Shown here piece by piece: positions 6,708 to 10,694 of a DNA stretch of 10,694 nt. Numbering within the stretch: the stretch's first letter is position 1; each line of letters begins with the position of its first letter. The notes beneath the pieces are model-generated. The model was given only the letters and a program-made list of their open reading frames with translations. It was not told the DNA's origin and ran no database searches. Origin of the DNA: an uncultured Eubacteriales bacterium. GTDB lineage: Bacteria > Bacillota > Clostridia > Oscillospirales > Oscillospiraceae. The stretch lies in assembly GCA_900555665.1 (NCBI GenBank), contig USLX01000062.1, forward strand, positions 1 to 10,694, read 5' to 3'. The translations under genes were made by a program, and so were the position numbers.

Positions 6708-7264
6708 CTCTTGAACCTGACTTTCCCCGCCTTGCGGCCCTGTCTGCCCCTATCATAAGGTTCCGCCCCGTCCTTTGTCAAGGTAAAGTGTGCTCCGCAT
6801 GCCAAAGCGCCGACCGGCAGCATGGTCTTCAGCATCCCCTCCGGGAAGACAAAATGCGTCCCGTGTTCATAAACCGCCGCTTCCTCAATGGGATACGCGG
6901 CCTCGGAATCGTCAAAGAGCTTGCGCGAGTTCAGCATGTCGCCCGTGCGCTTGGTCTCGGCATCGATCACATGCCAATACTGCGGGTGCTGGTAGCAAAA
7001 CGGCATGTAGGGCAGAGGCTTCCCACGATAGGAAAACAGCGACTCGCCAGGGATCGGCCATTCCTTGCAGCCGTCCTTCTTTCCCTGCGGATAGACCCTG
7101 CGCACCGCCTCGCGGTATTTCAGATGCTCCCCTGCGCTGCCGAACGCCCAGAAGCTTTGCCGCTGCATCGCCTCCGGCAGGGCCTGGAAGGGTTGGTCGG
7201 CCAGTCTGTCGGTCAACTGCAGCGCCCGGGCCACCGGTTCGCTGCTCACGCCCGTCACACCCAT
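6704..7264 (-). pseudogene. BAAT/acyl-CoA thioester hydrolase-type fragment, internally deleted
   Basis: From about 7084 this frame reads GKKDGCKEWPIPGES, then SYRGKPLPYMPFCYQHP and RTGDMLNSRKLFDDSE. I recognise these as the C-terminal alpha/beta-hydrolase domain of the acyl-CoA thioester hydrolase/BAAT family. At about 6877 it jumps from PIEE to VYEHGTHFVFPEGMLKTMLPVG. The segment that normally carries the catalytic acid, roughly 45 residues, is missing. The nucleophile region upstream is also absent; only the His of GTHFVFP remains. The first 60 codons (7264-7085) are not recognisable and may come from another gene. After MLPVG the reading frame runs into the next gene's promoter and stops by overlapping its ATG as ATGA. 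Translation is possible, but the enzyme cannot be active. Confidence 0.75.
6752..6781 (-). promoter_or_regulatory. probable promoter of the ACT/MBL gene
   Basis: On the minus strand, TTGACA (6776-6781) is followed by 18 bases and TATGAT (6752-6757). The predicted RNA start is roughly 37 bases before the ATG at 6707. The promoter sits inside the tail of the hydrolase pseudogene, just past the last recognisable homology. Confidence 0.7.
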
Positions 7265-7485
7265 GGCGCGAAAAAAGAGCACCGCGCGCCGTTGACCGCG
7301 TAGACAAAGCCCAGCGTATAGGCCAGATAGAGCGGCAGGCAGCAGAGCTTGAAGCGCAGACTGTTTCGCCGGATCCGCTCCGGCATCGTCATCCCCAGCT
7401 CCACACAGCGTGCCTGCACATCCGCATGGTAAAGATGCAGCATGCCAAGACCGCAGCCCTCCAAAATTGTCCAAAGCACCATCAT
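7255..7485 (-). pseudogene. fragment of a small multi-helix membrane protein
   Basis: Translation from the ATG at 7485 is supported by GGAGGAG at 7494-7500, eight bases upstream. It gives MMVLWTILEGCGLG, HLYHADVQARCVELG, then TMPERIRRNSLRFK and a hydrophobic segment ending VYAVNGAR. I recall similar clostridial membrane proteins of unknown function, in which a first membrane segment follows the LEGLGLG start and several more follow NGARG. Here the first segment seems deleted, and the frame ends at 7255 soon after NGAR. The hydrolase remnant follows in another frame. It is best read as a remnant joined to a second one; the family comparison is from memory. Confidence 0.6.
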
Positions 7486-7637
7486 TTCCCGCTCTCCTCC
7501 ATTTTTGTTCTTCCCATTCCAGCGAGCGCCGCCTGAACCTCCTGTGAAAACTGCGCCGGGCGCTTTTGTCCACGGTACCGGGATCTCGCACGCCGCCATG
7601 CAGCATGTAGGCCGCTCCGGCCCGAATTCAAAACACT

Positions 7638-8435
7638 TCACGCCGGCCTTTCCAAGACAACAATCCGGTTGGAAATATTCCGCACTGCAGGCAGCTTGTC
7701 CAACAGCCGGTAAACCGGCACAAACGCCGCCATTCCCTCGGTCAGGCAGTGCTCCTCCGCGAAACGAAAGTCCGGCAGCAGCGCGCCCAGCGCCCTTCCG
7801 CTCTTCACACCCCAGGTAAACTTCGCCCGGCTGGCCTCGATGGATTTTTCCTTGAAGTGCCTGACGACCACGGGATTCATCGTCTCGATCAACACCGTGG
7901 CGCGGTCAAATCTCCGCGCGATCACCGCAAAGATGCGCCGCACGTCCGCCTCGCTGAGATACATGCTCAGCCCTTCCATCAAAATCAGTGCCGGCACGCC
8001 GCGCTCTGCAATCTCTCCGCCCCAGTCGTCCATGGCCGACATGGCAATCTGGGAGATCGTGCCAGACTCCGGCAGCAGTGCCCTCCGCACAGCAATCGTC
8101 TCCGGCAGATCGAGGTTATACCAGTGCGTATAGCCCGTCATGCGGTAGCAGCGCGCGTCCAGTCCACAGGCGATGTTGACCACCACTGCGCCGGGATGCG
8201 CCCGCAGATATGCCTCCGTCAGCCGGTCGAGCACAATCGTCCGGGCCACCACGCCGCTGCGCATCGCAGTGTCCGCCTCCGCGTGGTGAAAGTCATAGTC
8301 CAGCCGCCGTACAAGCTCCACGGCCTTCTCGTCCCGGATCGCGCCGCGCGTCTGCGTCTCCCTGGCCCGCGCATAGACCGTCTGCAGCATCGTCTCCGGC
8401 ACACCGGAGAGGGCGATCTTCTCGCTCATATTCAT
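7638..8435 (-). CDS. class I SAM methyltransferase, leucine carboxyl methyltransferase family
   Basis: The 265-residue protein matches the LCM/TcmP-type group of S-adenosylmethionine-dependent O-methyltransferases. The cofactor-binding stretch is VVVNIACGLDARCYRM (84-99), with the second strand ending NLDLPET (107-113). ALILMEGLSMYLSEADV (149-165) is the family's next conserved segment. The N-terminal helical region (about 13-80) is also typical. The natural methyl acceptor is unknown; family members act on carboxylates of proteins, polyketides or small molecules. AGGAGG at 8440-8445 lies four bases before the ATG at 8435 and ten before the ATG at 8429, so either may be used. I chose 8435 because it overlaps an upstream stop as TGATG. 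The gene remnants follow about 150 bases downstream, and I see no clear promoter of its own. Confidence 0.88.
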   Translation of the reverse strand: MNMSEKIALSGVPETMLQTVYARARETQTRGAIRDEKAVELVRRLDYDFHHAEADTAMRSGVVARTIVLDRLTEAYLRAHPGAVVVNIACGLDARCYRMTGYTHWYNLDLPETIAVRRALLPESGTISQIAMSAMDDWGGEIAERGVPALILMEGLSMYLSEADVRRIFAVIARRFDRATVLIETMNPVVVRHFKEKSIEASRAKFTWGVKSGRALGALLPDFRFAEEHCLTEGMAAFVPVYRLLDKLPAVRNISNRIVVLERPA

Positions 8436-8569
8436 CAAGCCTCCTGTCCCGGCCGGCCGCGCCGCGCACACTGCGCGCCGGAGGCTGGCTTTGGAATGAT
8501 TCCTGTCCGTTTGTTAAGGCGCTCTAACTCCTGCTTACGGAGTTCGTTTTCTCTAACTTCCGCGTCCAA
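8435..8569 (-). CDS. possible 44-residue protein, TTG start
   Basis: A frame with no ATG runs on the minus strand from a stop near 8603 to a TGA at 8435-8437. Its stop overlaps the methyltransferase ATG as TGATG, a coupling arrangement. A TTG at 8567-8569 follows AGGAG (8579-8583) by nine bases. The product would be highly charged and helical at first (EVRENELRKQELERLNKR), then basic and glycine/proline-rich. I recognise no family. The ribosome site lies in the loop of the terminator hairpin at 8568-8589, which argues either for regulation or for chance. It fills most of the gap between the methyltransferase and the DUF1836 gene. Confidence 0.3.
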   Translation of the reverse strand: MDAEVRENELRKQELERLNKRTGIIPKPASGAQCARRGRPGQEA

Positions 8570-8589
8570 AAAAGGCCGCTCCTGCGGCC
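8568..8589 (-). terminator. intrinsic terminator of the DUF1836 gene
   Basis: On the minus strand GGCCGC-agga-GCGGCC is followed directly by TTTTTT. It lies about 110 bases after the stop at 8699. I see no gene in the bases between, 8590-8698. Confidence 0.8.
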
Positions 8590-8698
8590 ACGCTTCTGCT
8601 CTTTATTATATCGGTCTCCGCGTCCCCTGTCACGCCGCCGACGGTGCAAACGCCGCGCCAGAGCTTTCCGGCCCGGCGCGACAGTTGGCTTCCGATTA

Positions 8699-9313
8699 TC
8701 ACCGCGGCATTGGCTCGATCTCAATGCTGCCCCCGTCTGCCAGGGTTTTTCCGTCCAGCAGGATCAGCTTTTCCGCAAGCAGGCGTGAGAGGCCACTCAA
8801 AATGGCCGACGATGCGATCAGCTCCTCCGTATCCTGCACCGCCAGCTCCGTGACGACCTCATGATCCAGCATCGCCGCCGCAGTCAGCTTCACCTGCTCG
8901 ATGAAATACTGCGCGCAGCGCCGGTGCCGCGAAGCATAGGCCGTGTAGCGCCGCCGCACCTCCTCTTCCGCGCACCCGAGCGGCAGCAGCGGCGAGATCA
9001 TCGCGAGCTGGAACGTCTGTTTGAGCGTCACGATCATCAGCAGCTGCGCAATATGCGTCCGGTAATATTTCTTCTTCTGCGGCTCCGGCAACAGCCGCGT
9101 CCGGACATAGTTGTTGATCGCCGCCGCCGTGATGACCTGCGTCTGTTTGAGCTCCGGCGGCAGATAGCTCAGCGTCTGCCGCAAATACTGCACCACCTGA
9201 TCCATATAAAGCCCCAGATCCGGGATCTCCTCCCAGTCCGGCAGGCGATAGCGCCCCAGATAGGTCTCCCAGCGGCGCAGCTTGCCCACCACAAGATCGT
9301 TGTCGTATGGCAT
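8699..9313 (-). CDS. DUF1836 protein with MerR-like DNA-binding region
   Basis: The 204-residue product has the layout of DUF1836 proteins common in Bacillota. The centre, TAAAINNYVRTRLLPEPQKK followed by YYRTHIAQLLMIVTLKQTF (about 62-101), resembles a MerR winged helix with its Asn-Tyr-x-x-x-x-Leu-Leu-Pro and Tyr-Arg elements. I therefore infer a DNA-binding regulator. The N-terminal 50 residues (KLRRWETYLGRYRLPDWEEIP) are typical of the family, and the C-terminal helices (about 107-180) may dimerise or sense a ligand. I chose the ATG at 9313, not the earlier ATG at 9427, because the promoter (9339-9366) lies between them and an AAAGGTG site precedes 9313. Its promoter overlaps an inverted repeat, so self-regulation is plausible. 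Confidence 0.82.
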   Translation of the reverse strand: MPYDNDLVVGKLRRWETYLGRYRLPDWEEIPDLGLYMDQVVQYLRQTLSYLPPELKQTQVITAAAINNYVRTRLLPEPQKKKYYRTHIAQLLMIVTLKQTFQLAMISPLLPLGCAEEEVRRRYTAYASRHRRCAQYFIEQVKLTAAAMLDHEVVTELAVQDTEELIASSAILSGLSRLLAEKLILLDGKTLADGGSIEIEPMPR

Positions 9314-9332
9314 AAATTTACACACACCTTTC

Positions 9333-9366
9333 TTGCACAGTATACCACACCTCGTGCAAAATGCAA
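9333..9366 (-). promoter_or_regulatory. DUF1836 promoter overlapped by TTGCAC inverted repeat
   Basis: On the minus strand, TTGCAT (9361-9366), 16 bases, then TATACT (9339-9344) preceded by an extended-10 TGG. The perfect inverted repeat TTGCAC (9333-9338) and GTGCAA (9354-9359) straddles the -10 and touches the spacer. A further TGCA-aaa-TGCA is at 9355-9365. This suits a self-repressing or MerR-like site; that role is inferred. Confidence 0.65.
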
Positions 9367-9389
9367 GATAAATGTTCACAGAATATTCG

Positions 9390-9418
9390 TTGACTTCGTT
9401 CTGTTCCTGTGGTAATCT
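9390..9418 (+). promoter_or_regulatory. promoter of the DegV-family gene
   Basis: TTGACT (9390-9395), a 17-base spacer, then TAATCT (9413-9418) with an extended-10 TGG before it. The start of RNA would be about 28 bases before the ATG at 9454. Confidence 0.7.
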
Positions 9419-9435
9419 AATATTCAAAATTAGAT
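9415..9435 (+). repeat. 7-bp perfect inverted repeat over the DegV promoter
   Basis: ATCTAAT (9415-9421) and ATTAGAT (9429-9435) are exact complements separated by seven bases. The repeat covers part of the -10 box and the predicted RNA start, so it could be an operator. It is too AT-rich to be a strong RNA hairpin. Confidence 0.55.
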
Positions 9436-9453
9436 GCAGAAAGAAGCGACGCC

Positions 9454-10329
9454 ATGTTTACCATCCTGACCGATACCTCCGCCAATCTCCCGCCCGAATA
9501 CCTCCGGCAGGAGCAGATTCCAGTCATTCCCTTCACCTTCCACACCAGCTCCGGTGAGCAGATGTGTCTGGATCTGCACTCGTTTGATGCAAAGGCCTTC
9601 TATGCAGCCATGCAGAAGGGCGAAAAAGTCACGACGTCGCAGATCCCGCCGCAGCGCTTTGTCGACGTCATGACGCCCCTGTTGGAACACGGGGAGGATC
9701 TCCTGTTCGTGAGCATGTCGTCCGGCATCAGCGGTTCCTATGCCTCGGCGCGCATCGCCGCCGCGCAGCTGCGCGAGTGCTTCCCGGAGCGAAAAATCCT
9801 TCTTGTCGACACCTACAGCGCCTCGCTCGGTGAGGGCCTGCTTGTCATGCAGGCCGTCGAGCTGCGCCGCGCCGGGCTGAGCATCGAGGAGACCTATCAG
9901 CACCTGCGCACCCTGCGCCATCGGATGGCGCAGATCTTTACCGTCGGCGACCTGCGCTACCTGCGCCGCACCGGCCGCCTTTCCAACCTCGAGGCTGCCG
10001 TCGGTACCGTGCTCCAGATCAAGCCGCTGCTCAAAGGCGACCCGCAGGGGAAGATTGTCTGTTTTTCCAAGGTGCGCGGCCGCCAGCGCGCAATTGAGTC
10101 CATCGCTGCCCGCTATGCCGAGCTGGTCGTCGATCCGGAGACGCAGATCGTCGGCATCGCGCACGCCGGCTGTGAGCCCGACGCGCAGATCCTGGCCAAC
10201 ATGCTGCGCCGCAGCCGTCCCCCGAAGGAGATCCTGATCGTGGATTACGAACCCGTAACCGGTTCGCACGTCGGCCCCGGCGCGCTGGCGCTGTTTTTCC
10301 TGTCCAACGAGCAGGTCCGCATGATCTGA
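9454..10329 (+). CDS. DegV/FakB-family fatty acid-binding protein
   Basis: The 291-residue protein matches the DegV family, whose best known members (FakB) bind a fatty acid and present it to the kinase FakA for phosphorylation and membrane lipid synthesis. Conserved points are present: TDTSANLP near the start (6-13), TTSQIPP (60-66), the ligand carboxylate loop SMSSGISGSY (87-96), RRTGRLSN (171-178), and the closing GSHVGPGALALFF (270-282) with His272. No FakA kinase is in the window, so the partner must be encoded elsewhere if it exists. The ATG at 9454 has only a weak AAAGAAG ribosome site seven bases upstream, but the MFTILTDTS start is exactly where the family begins. It diverges from the DUF1836 gene, which may regulate it. 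Confidence 0.94.
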   Translation: MFTILTDTSANLPPEYLRQEQIPVIPFTFHTSSGEQMCLDLHSFDAKAFYAAMQKGEKVTTSQIPPQRFVDVMTPLLEHGEDLLFVSMSSGISGSYASARIAAAQLRECFPERKILLVDTYSASLGEGLLVMQAVELRRAGLSIEETYQHLRTLRHRMAQIFTVGDLRYLRRTGRLSNLEAAVGTVLQIKPLLKGDPQGKIVCFSKVRGRQRAIESIAARYAELVVDPETQIVGIAHAGCEPDAQILANMLRRSRPPKEILIVDYEPVTGSHVGPGALALFFLSNEQVRMI

Positions 10330-10334
10330 TTCCG

Positions 10335-10393
10335 CCGCCGCGTGGCCGCTGCGACCGTTTTGTCGCACTCGCCACGCAGCGGAAAGATTTTTT
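10335..10393 (+). terminator. terminator of the DegV-family gene
   Basis: A two-part stem pairs 10335-10346 with 10371-10382 (one mismatch), with an inner hairpin TGCGAC/GTCGCA at 10350-10355 and 10362-10367. After AAAGA comes a run of six T at 10388-10393. It begins five bases after the stop codon. Confidence 0.8.
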
Positions 10394-10414
10394 GAAATTT
10401 CCCGAAAAAAGGAC

Positions 10415-10443
10415 TTGCTTTCTCCTCCCAAATCTGCTACAAT
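10415..10443 (+). promoter_or_regulatory. tRNA promoter
   Basis: TTGCTT (10415-10420), a 17-base spacer and TACAAT (10438-10443) precede the tRNA by 13 bases. Confidence 0.75.
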
Positions 10444-10456
10444 AAATCCCGCCGAT

Positions 10457-10532
10457 GGGGGTATAGCTCAGCTGGGAGAGCGCATGACTGGCAGTCATGA
10501 GGTCAGCGGTTCGATCCCGCTTATCTCCACCA
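10457..10532 (+). tRNA. tRNA-Ala (anticodon GGC)
   Basis: The 76-base gene folds as a full cloverleaf. The acceptor strand GGGGGTA pairs with TATCTCC, the D arm is GCTCAGCTGGGAGAGC, the anticodon stem CATGA/TCATG encloses CTGGCAG, and the T arm contains GGTTCGATCC. The anticodon GGC reads alanine GCC codons. The third acceptor pair is G-U (G3-U70), the identity mark of tRNA-Ala. The final CCA is encoded in the DNA. Confidence 0.97.
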
Positions 10533-10536
10533 GAAA

Positions 10537-10568
10537 AGTCCTGAAATCTCACGATTTCAGGGCTTTTT
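10537..10568. terminator. tRNA terminator, possibly two-way
   Basis: A 12-bp stem (10537-10548 with 10553-10564, one G-T pair, loop TCAC) is followed by TTTTT on the plus strand. On the minus strand TTTT follows after GGAC, so it could also end the possible minus-strand gene at the right edge. Confidence 0.85.
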
Positions 10569-10694
10569 CTTTACTTTCTCCCGCAAATAATCGGCCGCAT
10601 TTATGCAGTCATGCGGCCTGACCCAGATTTGACCGTAACCGTCAAACCACCCCGCGCATGGACAGGCATGAGACAATAGTAACGGGACGTTGCG
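10557..10694 (-). CDS. possible partial CDS, C-terminal 45 residues
   Basis: This minus-strand frame is open from the right edge to a TGA inside the tRNA terminator stem. It reads like a natural protein end: GWFDGYGQIWVRPHDC, then INAADYLREKVKKKP. I recognise no family. A second minus-strand frame, ending MTA near 10600, is also open from the edge for about 30 codons, so the choice is uncertain. The perfect hairpin GGCCGCAT/ATGCGGCC near 10593-10618 lies within it. Confidence 0.35.
   Translation of the reverse strand, partial: RNVPLLLSHACPCAGWFDGYGQIWVRPHDCINAADYLREKVKKKP

Noticed and set aside
7749..8864. 371-codon plus-strand frame
   Set aside because: It is antisense to the methyltransferase and reaches into the DUF1836 gene, with low-complexity His/Arg composition and no motif.
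9430..10431. 333-codon minus-strand frame opposite the DegV-family gene
   Set aside because: The plus-strand DegV motifs are complete; this frame is its shadow and crosses the terminator.
10031..10552. Frames reading through the tRNA on either strand
   Set aside because: Peptides such as KRDRTADL and GIAQLGER are well-known false translations of tRNA sequence.

Overview
The window reads as a GC-rich, low-mobility stretch of a Gram-positive anaerobe, most likely a gut Clostridia of the Oscillospiraceae type. This is inferred from strong AGGAGG-type ribosome sites, TTGACA/TATAAT-type promoters, a DegV protein, a DUF1836 protein, a clostridial-style GGDEF protein and diaminopimelate epimerase. 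No marker gene fixes the species.

Left part (1-1320): a broken cytidine/blasticidin-type deaminase gene lies downstream of a zinc-ribbon membrane protein gene on the minus strand. Both are probably read from one near-consensus promoter at 1216-1244. The deaminase has lost its second zinc-binding motif through a small deletion that also shifts the frame. A 16-bp hairpin follows it.

Centre-left (1293-3640): a plus-strand pair, dapF and a dicarboxylate/amino-acid:cation symporter, sits 21 bases apart behind one promoter. The symporter lacks the arginine that normally selects acidic substrates. About 500 bases without a convincing gene follow. They hold a hairpin, a folded inverted-repeat segment and a 163-bp MITE-like element ending 21 bases from the diguanylate cyclase gene.

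Centre (4005-6781): two minus-strand genes, a cytosolic GGDEF diguanylate cyclase with a cysteine cluster and a fusion of two ACT domains to a metallo-beta-lactamase-fold domain. The metal motif of the fusion is of the carboxylate type seen in diiron members. A terminator separates the two genes, so they are neighbours but probably not one transcript.

Centre-right (6704-8600): remains of at least two genes (a BAAT-type hydrolase and a small membrane protein) are joined out of frame, followed upstream by an intact leucine-carboxyl-methyltransferase-family gene. A possible 44-residue TTG-start gene overlaps the methyltransferase start as TGATG.

Right part (8568-10694): a DUF1836 regulator-like gene and a DegV-family fatty-acid-binding gene diverge from a shared intergenic region carrying two promoters and two symmetrical repeats. 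A tRNA-Ala(GGC) gene follows with its own promoter and terminator, and a possible partial minus-strand gene runs off the right edge.
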